Shown here piece after piece: positions 30,603 to 39,943 of a DNA stretch of 64,000 nt (positions are counted from its first letter, which is position 1; every line of letters starts with the position of its first letter). The notes beneath the pieces were generated by a model. The model saw nothing but the letters and a program-made list of their open reading frames with translations. It was not told where the DNA came from and did not search any database. Source of the DNA: Komarekiella delphini-convector SJRDD-AB1 (lineage in GTDB: Bacteria > Cyanobacteriota > Cyanobacteriia > Cyanobacteriales > Nostocaceae); contig NZ_VJXY01000009.1 of the NCBI RefSeq assembly GCF_014831675.1, positions 124,001 to 188,000 on the forward strand, given 5' to 3'. The translations under genes were made by a program, and so were the position numbers.

Positions 30603-31049
30603 ATGACCTTTACTTTTAACTCAGAAATTTACAGCTAATTGCTATCTCGATATCAACCTCGAATTATCAAAACAGAAGAGAAAAACGAGAATTTTTTAGA
30701 AATTGTTGAAGAACTACTTTCTCGTTCTTATCTGAAATCTCAAGAAGATATTTTATTGAAATTATTGACAAAACTGATTGAGGATTTTGAAGAAAAACAT
30801 TATCAAAGAAATTCCTCAAAACCTCACTTAAAACTCAAGCATTTAATCGAAGCTCAGAGTTTGGAACAAGCTGTTTTAGTCGAAATTCTTGGTTCGAGCG
30901 AGATTGTCGATAAAGTTATTAATGGTGAGTTAAAAATTTCTCGACAACAAGCTGAAGCTTTAGGGAAGTTGTTTCATGTTGATGCGAGCTTGTTTATTTT
31001 CAGATTAAGCGATCGCTTTTTTATGTTATTATTTATACTGACAAAATAA
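30603..31049 (+). pseudogene. HigA-type HTH antitoxin interrupted by an in-frame stop
   Basis: ATG 30603 opens a frame MTFTFNSEIYS that stops at TAA 30636-30638. The same frame then continues LLSRYQPRIIKTEEKNENFL to 31049. The joined sequence matches the cyanobacterial HigA-like antitoxins, in which the codon at the stop would be Gln (CAA to TAA). The helix-turn-helix (about 75-120; DKVINGELKISRQQAEALGK) is intact. The C-terminus runs on past the usual end (SLFIFRLSDRFFMLLF), passing through a GCGATCGC octamer. Reinitiation at TTG 30639 is possible. No HigB toxin is seen upstream. It ends 13 bp before the DUF262-HNH gene. Confidence 0.72.
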
Positions 31050-31062
31050 AGAGACGGCGAAG

Positions 31063-32628
31063 ATGGTGAAGGATAGTTCAAAAGTCAGCCTAGATGCACT
31101 CATAGCAAGAGAAGCATTTGAAGTCCAAGGGCAGCAAGGTCAAAACATAGGCAGAAATATTCCTATGATATCGGTTCGTGATTTAGAAAAAAATTCTTTT
31201 TTTTATCCTTTTTTACGCAAACCTGATTTTCAAAGAGAAACTAATGAGTGGGAAGCTGAAAAAATATGTGAGTTTATAGAAAGTTTTTTAGATGGCGATT
31301 TAATACCATCGGTCATTCTTTGGAGAAGTTCTAGCAGTTATTATTTTGTAATTGATGGTTCACATCGACTTAGTTCTTTAATAGCCTGGATCAATGATGA
31401 CTATGGTGACGGCAAGATTTCCAAAGAATTTTATGATGGAGACATTACAGAAGAACAAAAAAGTGCTGCTCAGGAAGTAAAGAAACTAATTAAACAAAGG
31501 ATAGGTGCATACAAGGATTATCAATCATTCACACAGCAGCGAGGACAATTAGATCAAAAACTTATTGAAAGAGCAAGAAATTTAGGAGCTTTAGGTATCC
31601 AGCTTCAATGGGTTGAAGGTGATTCAGAAAAAGCAGAAGCGTCTTTCTTTAAAATTAATCAAAAAGCAGCGCCAATTGGTGAAACCGAAATGCGTTTATT
31701 AAAAGCACGTAAGACACCTAATGGTGTTGCTGCTCGTGCAATTATGAGAAGTGGTAATGGTCACAAATATTGGTCAGACTTCTCACAAGACAAGCAGGAT
31801 GAGATTGAACAACTAGCCCAAGATATACATCAACTTCTTTTTGAACCTAAACTAAAAAATCCTATTAAAACTTTAGACGTACCGCTAGTAGGGAATCTAT
31901 CAACTGCTGAAAAACTTGAAGTTATATTAGAGTTTGTAAATATGGTTAATGGGATAGAAATTGATGATCAATTAGGAGATGATCCAACAGGAGATAAAAC
32001 TGTAGAACTGCTAAAAAGTTGTAAAAAGGTAGTCCAGAGGATAAATAGCAATCATCCTTCATCTTTGGGCCTTCATCCTATCATATATGTTTACACTAGT
32101 GCCGGAAAGCCGAAAATTGGCTCATTTTATGGTATTGTTACCTTCATATTACATTTAGAAAAAGCTAAATATTTTACTAATTTTATAGAAGTACGAAAAG
32201 ATTTTGAATGGGTGATTTGGCAAGATGATATGGTTCCACAGATTGTCATTAAAAATGGAAATGCAGTCAAAGCAAGAGGGAAAGTTAAAGATTTTTATAT
32301 AAAAATTATTGATAAATTATCACAAGAAATAGATAAGAAAAATGTCATCAAGGATATCATAGCTGAAAAATATTTTGGTTCTTTAAAAGCTAGAACAAAA
32401 GGTAATACAAATGAAACCGAAAGTAAAGAATTCTCACGAGAGACCAAAGCTGCTGCTTTTATCAGAGATGCTTTACCTGGTTCTCCACGATGTAAAATCT
32501 GTGGTGGCTATCTCCCCAGTCGTCTTAACTCTATAGACCACATTAAAAGAAAAGCTGACGGTGGTTTGGGTACTTTAGATAATGCACAGTTAACTCATCC
32601 ATACTGTAATACAACATTCAAAAATTAG
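31063..32628 (+). CDS. DUF262-HNH fusion, putative modification-dependent defence nuclease
   Basis: 521 residues. The N-terminal DUF262/ParB-like domain has PDFQRETNEW and the DGQQR-type motif as IDGSHRLSS (Asp98, His101, Arg102). A helical middle region (about 190-440) follows. The C-terminus is a zinc-type HNH domain: Cys477-x2-Cys480, His493 (IDHIKRKADGG), Asn507, His512-x2-Cys515. The arrangement recalls GmrSD, BrxU and SspE, single proteins that sense DNA modification and cut incoming phage DNA, but those carry a DUF1524 nuclease instead of this HNH type. It lies 13 bp downstream of a damaged HTH antitoxin gene in an AT-rich block. No methylase or phosphorothioation genes are in the window. 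Defence function is inferred. Confidence 0.8.
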   Translation: MVKDSSKVSLDALIAREAFEVQGQQGQNIGRNIPMISVRDLEKNSFFYPFLRKPDFQRETNEWEAEKICEFIESFLDGDLIPSVILWRSSSSYYFVIDGSHRLSSLIAWINDDYGDGKISKEFYDGDITEEQKSAAQEVKKLIKQRIGAYKDYQSFTQQRGQLDQKLIERARNLGALGIQLQWVEGDSEKAEASFFKINQKAAPIGETEMRLLKARKTPNGVAARAIMRSGNGHKYWSDFSQDKQDEIEQLAQDIHQLLFEPKLKNPIKTLDVPLVGNLSTAEKLEVILEFVNMVNGIEIDDQLGDDPTGDKTVELLKSCKKVVQRINSNHPSSLGLHPIIYVYTSAGKPKIGSFYGIVTFILHLEKAKYFTNFIEVRKDFEWVIWQDDMVPQIVIKNGNAVKARGKVKDFYIKIIDKLSQEIDKKNVIKDIIAEKYFGSLKARTKGNTNETESKEFSRETKAAAFIRDALPGSPRCKICGGYLPSRLNSIDHIKRKADGGLGTLDNAQLTHPYCNTTFKN

Positions 32629-32748
32629 ATTCAAAAATTAGATATTCCTAAAATCTAGATAAAATTAGATGTAGGGTACTTTACTAGGAAGTCTATTGTA
32701 CTGTTTTTAACTATCTTCAATGTGATTGGTGAAACGTAACGCTCCTTA

Positions 32749-35673
32749 TTACTTTTTCATTGCTGGATACTGCTGCAAAACCTGCTGTAAATATTGCCCA
32801 GTATAAGACTTGGGATTAGCTGCAACTTCCTCCGGTGTGCCTACAGCAATTAATTCTCCGCCTTTATCGCCACCTTCTGGCCCCAAATCTATCACCCAAT
32901 CAGCACAACGAATTACATCTAAGTTGTGTTCAATTACTAATATTGAATTGCCTTTATCTACCAACCGTTGCAATACATCTAATAATTTGTGGACATCGTA
33001 AAAAGATAAACCTGTTGTCGGTTCATCTATTAAATAAAGTGTCTTACCTGTGGCGCGTCGAGATAGTTCTGTTGCTAATTTCACCCGCTGTGCTTCACCA
33101 CCAGATAAGGTAGTCGCAGGTTGACCAAGTTTAATATAACCTAAGCCCACATCAAATAAAGTTTGCAAGCGGGCGACAGCTTTAGGTATGTTTTGAAAAA
33201 ACTCTAAACTCTCCTCAACTGTCATGTTGAGAACATCAGAAATGGACTTGTCTTTGTACTTTACCTGCAAAGTTTCACGGTTGTATCTTGCACCTTTACA
33301 AATCTCGCATTGCACGTAAACATCAGGTAGAAAGTTCATTTCAATAACATTTACACCCTGTCCGCTACAAGCTTCGCAACGTCCACCTTTAACGTTGAAG
33401 GAAAATTGTCCAGGTTTATAACCCCTAGCTTTGGCTTCTACCGTTTGGGAAAACACATCCCGTACAGCATCAAAAATGCCTGTGTAAGTTGCAGGGTTAG
33501 AACGCGGTGTACGGCCAATGGGGGATTGGTCTATAACGATCGCCTTATCAATAGCATTTAATCCCTGTATCTTATCTAACTCTTTGGGTAAGGGAACTTT
33601 CTTAGTTAGGTGGTGTTGCAGAGATGGGTAAAGTAATTCGTTAATTAGGGTAGATTTGCCAGAACCAGAAACACCAGTAACGGCGACAAGTTTACCTAGT
33701 GGGATTTCTACATCGATATTTTTTAGATTGTTGCGATTGGCACTTTTGATTACTAAACTGCGGCCATTTCCTTCTCGGCGTTTGCTTGGTGTGGTGATTA
33801 CCCGTCGTCCTGATAAATATGCACCAGTTAAGGAATCTTCTGCTGCTAGCAACGCCTGAAAATCACCTTGAGCAATAATATTTCCGCCGTGAATTCCTGC
33901 ACCAGGGCCAATATCAACTATGTGATTAGCTGCGCGAATTGTCTCTTCATCGTGCTCGACAACAATTAATGTATTACCTAAATCACGCAACTTTGTTAAG
34001 GTTTTGAGCAACCGTCCATTATCTCGTTGATGCAAACCAATACTTGGTTCATCTAAAACGTAGAGAACTCCTGTTAAACCAGAACCAATTTGTGTTGCTA
34101 AACGAATTCTTTGTGCTTCGCCACCCGAAAGCGTCATTGCTGGACGGTCAAGGGTGAGGTAATCTAATCCTACATCTAGCAAAAATTGCAATCTAGCTTT
34201 GATTTCTCTAAGTACTAAATCAGCAATTTGTAACTGCCGATCGCTTAACTTGAACTGATCAATTCTCTCCCGACAATCCCGAATTGAAACCCCAGTCAAC
34301 TCTAAAATTCCATATTGTCCCAACTTCACCGCCAAGGCTTCTGGTTTTAACCGTTTACCGCCACACACCTCACAGGGCTGATCAACTAAATAATCCTCTA
34401 GCTTTTGCTTAATTATCTCGGAAGCACCCTCATACTGTCTTTGCAGTATGGGAATTACCCCTTTAAAATTCTGTTTCTTATCTCCCTCTTTGGTTGGTTC
34501 TCCATACAAAACTATCTGCTGCTGTTCTACTGTCAGCTTGCTCCAAATAGCCTGTAACTCAAACCCATAAGCCTGTCCCAAACTGTAGAGCAATTCCAGA
34601 TAGTAAGAATTATCCTTTTCTGACCAAGGCGCGATCGCAGCATACAATGGTGATTCTGGGTCAGGTACTACCAAATCAGGCGAAAATCTTTTTAAAGTCC
34701 CGATCCCATGACAATGAGGACACGCCCCATAAGGTGAATTAAACGAGAACAATCGCGGCGATAATTCTTCCATTACCGCCCCATGTTCTGGACAAGCAAA
34801 ATTTTCCGAGAATACTAATTCTTCTTCTTTATCATTTGTTGTTTGCTCCTGATTATCACCAATGACAATGGTAGCAATCCCACCTGATTGCTTGAGACAC
34901 GTAGAAAGGGAATCGACTAAACGCTCTTGAATACCAGGTTTTTTTACCAAGCGGTCAATTACAACTTCGATAGTGTGAGTAAAATTTTTATCTAATTCAA
35001 TCGAATCGGACAGTTCTCGCACTTCGCCATTGACGCGCACACGGACAAAGCCTTGAGATGCCAAACTCGATAACAGCTTGCGGTGAGTGCCTTTTTTACC
35101 TCTGACAACGGGGGCGAGGATTTGGAAGCGGGTGCGATCGCTCAATTCCATAATCCGATCAACCATCTCATCAATTGTCTGGGGTGAGATACAGCGATCG
35201 CAAATTGGACAATGGGGTTCACCAGCGCGACCAAACAACAGCCGCAGATAGTCATAAATCTCCGTTACTGTGCCAACAGTGGAACGGGGATTATGAGAAG
35301 TTGACTTTTGATCAATGGAAATCGCTGGACTTAAGCCTTCAATCGCCTCCACATCCGGCTTATCCAATTGTCCTAAAAATTGCCGCGCGTAGGCGCTGAG
35401 GGATTCCACATAGCGCCGCTGACCTTCAGCGAAAATGGTATCAAAAGCTAAAGAAGACTTACCCGAACCAGAAACGCCAGTAAACACAATTAGGCGATCG
35501 CGCGGTAATTCCAAGTCAATATTTTTCAGATTATGCTGCCTAGCACCCCGAATCCGAATGGTATTCTGGCTGTTATGGTTGGGGTAGGGAAGATGTCCAT
35601 TTAGAAGAGAAGTCTGAGGGTCGGTTTCCTCCGATCGGAACTTCGGGGATTCGGCTAGCTTTGGATCTGACAT
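32749..35673 (-). CDS. uvrA: Excinuclease ABC subunit A
   Basis: 974 residues. UvrA is the damage-recognition ATPase of nucleotide excision repair, acting as a dimer with UvrB. Two ABC ATPase modules are complete: Walker [11 protein letters not shown] at about 65-73 and again in the second half, with signature motifs [12 protein letters not shown] and [12 protein letters not shown]. Zinc-finger cysteines ([25 protein letters not shown]) are present. The N-terminal 35 residues are a non-conserved extension. Its length is normal for cyanobacteria. It is convergent with the DUF262-HNH gene and probably monocistronic. Confidence 0.97.
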   Translation of the reverse strand: MSDPKLAESPKFRSEETDPQTSLLNGHLPYPNHNSQNTIRIRGARQHNLKNIDLELPRDRLIVFTGVSGSGKSSLAFDTIFAEGQRRYVESLSAYARQFLGQLDKPDVEAIEGLSPAISIDQKSTSHNPRSTVGTVTEIYDYLRLLFGRAGEPHCPICDRCISPQTIDEMVDRIMELSDRTRFQILAPVVRGKKGTHRKLLSSLASQGFVRVRVNGEVRELSDSIELDKNFTHTIEVVIDRLVKKPGIQERLVDSLSTCLKQSGGIATIVIGDNQEQTTNDKEEELVFSENFACPEHGAVMEELSPRLFSFNSPYGACPHCHGIGTLKRFSPDLVVPDPESPLYAAIAPWSEKDNSYYLELLYSLGQAYGFELQAIWSKLTVEQQQIVLYGEPTKEGDKKQNFKGVIPILQRQYEGASEIIKQKLEDYLVDQPCEVCGGKRLKPEALAVKLGQYGILELTGVSIRDCRERIDQFKLSDRQLQIADLVLREIKARLQFLLDVGLDYLTLDRPAMTLSGGEAQRIRLATQIGSGLTGVLYVLDEPSIGLHQRDNGRLLKTLTKLRDLGNTLIVVEHDEETIRAANHIVDIGPGAGIHGGNIIAQGDFQALLAAEDSLTGAYLSGRRVITTPSKRREGNGRSLVIKSANRNNLKNIDVEIPLGKLVAVTGVSGSGKSTLINELLYPSLQHHLTKKVPLPKELDKIQGLNAIDKAIVIDQSPIGRTPRSNPATYTGIFDAVRDVFSQTVEAKARGYKPGQFSFNVKGGRCEACSGQGVNVIEMNFLPDVYVQCEICKGARYNRETLQVKYKDKSISDVLNMTVEESLEFFQNIPKAVARLQTLFDVGLGYIKLGQPATTLSGGEAQRVKLATELSRRATGKTLYLIDEPTTGLSFYDVHKLLDVLQRLVDKGNSILVIEHNLDVIRCADWVIDLGPEGGDKGGELIAVGTPEEVAANPKSYTGQYLQQVLQQYPAMKK

Positions 35674-35856
35674 ATCGGCAGGCTGATGGTGAGAGGCGGC
35701 GTGAAACAGTCCTTAATAATACTATCTTTATTACGGTTATGGTAGAACAATCGTACTGTTTTTAGTGGCGATCGCTCCAAATTCATGCCGCAGACATCCT
35801 CCTGTATCTGCTAATTTGGAAGCATTACGACTAAACATCCTTCTAAGGGCGAAGCT

Positions 35857-36603
35857 ATGGTATCTCAAATCCAACCGCAGACCCAGCCAGAGGTCATATA
35901 CCCAGATTGTGACGGACAACCAGTGGCAAATAATACTATACAGTTTCGCTGGATAGTCGAGATTCAGCAGAATTTAGATTGGCTATTTGCTGAAGATCCC
36001 AACGTGTTTGTCGCAGGGGATTTGTTTTGGTATCCCCTTGAGGGACGTAACACCATTGTCAACGCCCCAGATGTCATGGTGGTATTAGGTAGACCAAAAG
36101 GCGATCGCCTCTCCTACATGCAATGGAAAGAAGGGGAAATTGCACCGCAAGTGGTATTTGAAATACTCTCTCCCAGCAACACACCAAATGAAATGGACAA
36201 AAAATTACTTTTCTACGATCGCTACGGAGTAGAAGAGTACTACATTTACGATCCTGACAAAAATAACTTACGGGGTTGGCTGCGTGGTGAAGACGGCTTA
36301 GATGTCATTGCTCAAATGGCAGATTGGGTAAGTCCTCAGTTGAAAATTCGGTTTGCTTTATCACCAGAGAGTTTGGATTTATATCGCCCTGACGGAGAAC
36401 GTTTTTTGACCTATAAAGAAATTTCCCAAACGCTAGAACAAGAACGACAACGCGCCGAACAAGAACGACAACGCGCTGAACAAGCAGAACAAGCTAGAAG
36501 GGACGCCGTACCTCGATTATTGCAAATGAGTTTAAATGTAGAGCAGATTGCCCAAGCATTGGGCTTGTCAGTAGAAGAGGTGCAAGCGATCGCTCAAGAG
36601 TAA
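35857..36603 (+). CDS. Uma2 family (DUF820) putative endonuclease-fold protein
   Basis: 248 residues. The N-terminal 190 residues form the PD-(D/E)XK-like Uma2 domain: VIYPDCDGQPVA, DVMVVLGRPKGDRLSY, APQVVFEILSPSN (motif with the catalytic E), KLLFYDRYGVEEYYIYDPD. The C-terminal tail is a coiled coil (QERQRAEQERQRAEQ) followed by RRDAVPRLLQMSLNVEQIAQ and ALGLSVEEVQAIAQE, a helix-turn-helix-like pattern shared with the protein at 44004. These proteins are highly multiplied in cyanobacteria and their role is unknown; nuclease activity is inferred from the fold. Confidence 0.85.
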   Translation: MVSQIQPQTQPEVIYPDCDGQPVANNTIQFRWIVEIQQNLDWLFAEDPNVFVAGDLFWYPLEGRNTIVNAPDVMVVLGRPKGDRLSYMQWKEGEIAPQVVFEILSPSNTPNEMDKKLLFYDRYGVEEYYIYDPDKNNLRGWLRGEDGLDVIAQMADWVSPQLKIRFALSPESLDLYRPDGERFLTYKEISQTLEQERQRAEQERQRAEQAEQARRDAVPRLLQMSLNVEQIAQALGLSVEEVQAIAQE

Positions 36604-36706
36604 TTCTCTAAGTAACAAGACATAAATAAATTCAAGTTCGTAGTTAGACGCATTGTCAACTAAAGAAAGTAGCAATAAATATCTTTGCAGTAAGTAAATC
36701 CGACAT

Positions 36707-36916
36707 CAGAACTCGGAACTTCGTGCTCAGAACTCGGAACTTCGTGCTCAGAACTCGAAACTTCATGCTCAGAACTCGAAACTTTATGCTCAGAACTCGG
36801 AACTTCGTGCTCAGAACTCGGAGCTTTGTGTTCAGAACTCGGAACTTTGTGCCCAGAACTCGGAACTTCGTGCTCAGAACTCGGAACTTCGTGCTCAGAA
36901 CTCGGAACTTCATGCT
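36707..36916. repeat. Ten-copy 21-bp tandem repeat
   Basis: Ten adjacent 21-bp units of the form CAGAACTCGGAACTTCGTGCT, with 1-4 base changes in units 3, 4, 6, 7 and 10. The unit is 21 bp, so all three frames per strand stay open and give spurious heptapeptide-repeat reading frames. It lies in a gene-free stretch (36604-37044). The words CAGAACTC and AACTTAGAACTC at 16975-17213 are related. There is no spacer pattern, so it is not a CRISPR array. Confidence 0.92.
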
Positions 36917-36985
36917 CAGAGAATAACTTGAACCATTTGTCTGTACCTTTTAGTTGAATGGTACTCGAATCAACAAATCCTTTGG

Positions 36986-37012
36986 TAGAGACGTTGCATT
37001 GCAACGTCTCTA
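36986..37012. repeat. 27-bp perfect palindromic repeat, copy 1
   Basis: TAGAGACGTTGCA and TGCAACGTCTCTA form a perfect 13-bp inverted repeat around one T. The same 27 bp, preceded by the same CCTTTGG, occurs at 48010-48036. It lies at the 3' side of the ECF sigma gene and has no T-run. Confidence 0.85.
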
Positions 37013-37044
37013 GAGTCCAATTGATTGTAGGCCACTACAGTTAG

Positions 37045-38298
37045 TTATGCTTGAACTTCGCGCAGCCGACGTTCTAGAAAGCGGCGTTCGCTTTCATTAG
37101 TGACCAGCACAAGCGCGATCGCGTAGCTCTGTGCAGCTTCTACTGAGGCTCCCATGCGGCGCAGCAGATCGGCACGCGCGGCGTGAAATAGGTGATAGCC
37201 ATCAAGTTGGGGGGCAAGCCTATCGATGAGTTCGAGCGCCGTCTGAGGACTGTCTATCATTGAGATCGCCACCACCCGGTTCAGCGAAACAATCGGCGAG
37301 GGCTGCAAGCGTTCGAGCAAATCGTAGAGGTGGACAATTTGTAACCAGTCCGTCTCTTGTGCCCGTGCCGCCTGACAATGTAGTGCTGCGATCGCCGCTT
37401 GCAAGGCAAATGGACTAGTTCCGCCACGCAATGCCTCCTCGACCAACGGCAGGGCCTCGGTAATCTGCTGTCGGTTCCAGCGACGACGATCTTGATCTTC
37501 GAGCAGCACAAGATCGCCAACTTCATCAAGACGAGCATCGCGCCGCGAGTCGTGCAGCAACATGAGCGCAACCAGCGCCGTCACTTGGGCTGGCGGCTGT
37601 GGTGTCATCAACGCCCTCACGAGGCGACCCAACCGGATGGCTTCTGTACAGAGGTCGGCTCTCACCATTGCCTCGCCCCTTGTTGCCGCGTAGCCTTCGT
37701 TAAAAATGAGATAGATCACCGTCAGGACTGCTTCCACCCGCGGCGGCAGATCGGTTGTATCCGGCACTCTGTAAGGAATACCCGCGTCACGAATCTTGCG
37801 CTTGGCACGCACCAGGCGTTGTGCCATTGTCGCCGTGGGTACAAGAAACGCCCGTGCGATTTCATCCGTCTCAAGTCCGCCTAGCATCCGCAGCGTCAGA
37901 GCAACCTGAGCCTCGATCGCCAGCGCTGGGTGGCAGCAAGTGAATATCAATCGTAGGCGATCGTCTGGAATTTCATCGGTGTCGTAGGTTGGCTCCTCGG
38001 TCGTTGGGATTAGCCCGGATGCAGCGTACCATTCCAGTTTTTCCGTCAGCCGTGTCCGGCGTCGGAGGCGATCAATGGCTTTGTATCGGGCTGTTTTGAT
38101 AATCCACGCACGGGGAAGATTTGGAACGCCCGTGGACTGCCACTGATTTAATGCAGCTGTAAAGGCTTCCTGTGCCGCCTCTTCAGCCACATCGAAATCC
38201 CCAACCAACCGGATCAAGGTGGCAACAATCCGACCCCACTCAGTCCGATAAACCGAGGCGATCGCTTGGGTTACATCTGATTCTGCATTTGAAGCCAT
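37045..38298 (-). CDS. ECF sigma factor, ECF42-like with helical C-terminal extension
   Basis: 417 residues from ATG 38298 (MASNAESDVTQAIASVYR); an upstream TTG at 38307 is less likely. Sigma region 2 (WGRIVATLIRLVGDFDVAEE, then AQEAFTAALNQW and RAWIIKTARYKAIDRLRRR) and region 4 (VALTLRMLGGLETDEIARAF) are clear. They are followed by a long all-helical C-terminal domain (about 175-415) typical of ECF42-type factors. These are characteristically linked to YCII/DGPF genes, and one lies divergently 288 bp away. The extension is thought to replace an anti-sigma factor. It is visibly richer in GC than its flanks, consistent with transfer. Confidence 0.9.
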   Translation of the reverse strand: MASNAESDVTQAIASVYRTEWGRIVATLIRLVGDFDVAEEAAQEAFTAALNQWQSTGVPNLPRAWIIKTARYKAIDRLRRRTRLTEKLEWYAASGLIPTTEEPTYDTDEIPDDRLRLIFTCCHPALAIEAQVALTLRMLGGLETDEIARAFLVPTATMAQRLVRAKRKIRDAGIPYRVPDTTDLPPRVEAVLTVIYLIFNEGYAATRGEAMVRADLCTEAIRLGRLVRALMTPQPPAQVTALVALMLLHDSRRDARLDEVGDLVLLEDQDRRRWNRQQITEALPLVEEALRGGTSPFALQAAIAALHCQAARAQETDWLQIVHLYDLLERLQPSPIVSLNRVVAISMIDSPQTALELIDRLAPQLDGYHLFHAARADLLRRMGASVEAAQSYAIALVLVTNESERRFLERRLREVQA

Positions 38299-38344
38299 AG
38301 CTGACAAGAAAAAATTTTCTGACGAGGTGTCGATTTAAGCGATC

Positions 38345-38582
38345 GCCGTTCGACTTACTCACAAAGGGAAATAACACAGATAAGCTGTTATGCATTTAAA
38401 TTGCACATTACCTTGACAGTCAACAGTCAACAGTTAACAGTTAACAACTACGCCGTTCGACTTACTCACAAAGAAAAATAACACAGATAAGCTGTCATGC
38501 ATTTAAATTGCACATTACCTTGATAGTCAACAGTCAACAGTCAACAACTACGCCGTTCGACTTACTCACAAAGGGAAATAAC
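38345..38582. repeat. Tandemly triplicated leader segment
   Basis: A unit beginning GCCGTTCGACTTACTCACAA is present three times: 38345-38451 (107 bp), 38452-38551 (100 bp) and a truncated copy 38552-38582. Units 1 and 2 differ mainly by one 7-bp CAGTTAA word and a few substitutions. Each copy ends in a GTCAACA-type heptamer array. The third copy runs into the YCII start codon, so the ribosome site AAAGGGAAATAAC is part of the repeat. The repeat fills the divergent promoter region with the sigma gene. Confidence 0.88.
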
Positions 38583-38585
38583 GGA

Positions 38586-38942
38586 ATGAAATATTTGCTG
38601 CTGATTTACCTGGAGGAAAATGCTCTGAGCGAAACCGAGCGGGAGGACTGTTATGTGAAATCCGCGCAGCTCGCCCAGCAACTCAACTCGAATGGGCAGT
38701 ATCTAGCAACCGCCCCGCTTCACCCTGTCGCCACTGCAACCAGCGTCCGAGTGCGTGATGGCAAACCGCTTGTTACCGACGGCCCGTTTGCAGAAACGCG
38801 CGAACAATTGGGCGGGTTTTTTCTAATCAATGCCCAAGATCTCGACGGGGCGATCGCGATCGCTGCCCGGATTCCCGCAGTGCAAGTCGGCACTGTCGAA
38901 ATTCGCCCAGTGATTGAAGTCGCAGGCTTGCCAGAGCATTAG
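38586..38942 (+). CDS. YCII/DGPF-domain protein
   Basis: 118 residues from ATG 38586, chosen because it gives the standard MKYLLLIYLEE start; the frame is open further upstream through repeat DNA only. The DGPF signature is present (LVTDGPFAETREQLGGFFL), as is the C-terminal EIRPVIEVA. The ferredoxin-like fold is known from YCII enzymes and many YCII proteins of unknown function. It is the partner gene classically linked to ECF42-type sigma factors. It leads a run of four other small enzyme-like genes. Confidence 0.87.
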   Translation: MKYLLLIYLEENALSETEREDCYVKSAQLAQQLNSNGQYLATAPLHPVATATSVRVRDGKPLVTDGPFAETREQLGGFFLINAQDLDGAIAIAARIPAVQVGTVEIRPVIEVAGLPEH

Positions 38943-38970
38943 GTTTTTCAAACCAAAAGGAGATACTTGA

Positions 38971-39417
38971 ATGACAGCTAAAAGCACGATAACACTCAAC
39001 GAAGCTGAGATTCGCCAACTGATTGCCGATCAACAAAGTGCCATTTGCGCTAAAGATGTTGATCAGATCATGTCCCACTATGCAACTGAGGTCATCATCT
39101 TTGATGTAAAACCCCCGTTCCAAATCAAGGGGAAAGGTGCTTTCCGTCAAGTCTGGGAAGAGTGTTTGCCTTATTTCCCGGACTCCTTTGAGATAGAAAC
39201 ACGAGATCTCAACATCACTGTCAGTGACAACTTGGCGGTTGCACATTGGCTCTCGCACTTCACAGCAATGGAACCACACCATCCGGCAATGCAGACGTGG
39301 ATGCGGATTACTGCTGTCTGCCAGCGCAATCAAGGCGAATGGCAGATCTTACATCAACATATCTCTGTTCCATTTAATCCACAGACCTCTCAAGCCGTAT
39401 TCACGCTAAACCCATAA
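38971..39417 (+). CDS. SnoaL/NTF2-like protein
   Basis: 148 residues, cone-shaped NTF2-like fold (NEAEIRQLIADQQSAICAKD, then VDQIMSHYATEVIIFDVKPP and FHTMEPHHPAM-type core, WMRITAVCQRNQGEWQILHQH). This family includes polyketide cyclases, isomerases and ketosteroid-isomerase-like proteins. The active-site residues are not conclusive. It follows the YCII gene by 28 bp and precedes a VOC gene by 20 bp, so the genes are likely cotranscribed from the divergent promoter. A GGAGAT ribosome site precedes the ATG. Confidence 0.85.
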   Translation: MTAKSTITLNEAEIRQLIADQQSAICAKDVDQIMSHYATEVIIFDVKPPFQIKGKGAFRQVWEECLPYFPDSFEIETRDLNITVSDNLAVAHWLSHFTAMEPHHPAMQTWMRITAVCQRNQGEWQILHQHISVPFNPQTSQAVFTLNP

Positions 39418-39437
39418 CCCAATTAAAAGAGCACACC

Positions 39438-39848
39438 ATGAAAATCAATCCTTATCTCTTTTTCAACGGCAACTGTGAGGCAGCGTTCAAGTTCTATGAA
39501 CAATGTCTGGGCGGGAAAATCGTCATGATGCTCACTCACGGAGATGCCCCCACAGCAGAACATGTACCCGCCCAATGGCACGACAAAATCATGCATGTCT
39601 GCCTTGATCTAGGCGATCGATTATTGATGGGGTCTGACAGTCCGCCAGAACACTTTGAAACACCCCAAGGCTTCTACGTGCAGATCAGCGTTGACGAGCC
39701 AGCAAAGGCAGAACGCATCTTTCACGCCCTAGCAGAAAACGGAAAAGTAAAGATGCCGATCAGTCAAACCTTCTGGTCTGTCCGCTTTGGGATGTTGGTT
39801 GATCAATTCGGCATTCCGTGGATGGTTAACTGCGAGAAGGCTGTTTGA
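39438..39848 (+). CDS. VOC-family protein (PhnB-like)
   Basis: 136 residues. N-terminal NPYLFFNGNCEAAFKFYEQC with the following GGKIVMML; then LGDRLLMGSDSPPEHFETPQ; and WSVRFGMLVDQFGIPWMVNC, all typical of PhnB/DUF1338-like vicinal-oxygen-chelate proteins. Such proteins are related to glyoxalases and antibiotic-resistance factors. Metal ligands cannot be confirmed. Part of the YCII-led gene run. Confidence 0.87.
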   Translation: MKINPYLFFNGNCEAAFKFYEQCLGGKIVMMLTHGDAPTAEHVPAQWHDKIMHVCLDLGDRLLMGSDSPPEHFETPQGFYVQISVDEPAKAERIFHALAENGKVKMPISQTFWSVRFGMLVDQFGIPWMVNCEKAV

Positions 39849-39943
39849 CCTTCTTAATTACGAATTCCGGGCATCTTTCTCAGACTCAAACCTTAGTGCT
39901 TTTTCGCTAATCTTCACTGTGCAATGATTCAAAAGGATACTCC

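Noticed and set aside
36707-36916. Possible CRISPR array
   Set aside because: Units are contiguous 21-bp copies without unique spacers and no cas gene is near.
36656-37004. Two overlapping heptapeptide-repeat reading frames on the - strand and one on the +
   Set aside because: They are generated by the 21-bp tandem repeat, have no ribosome site and exist on both strands.
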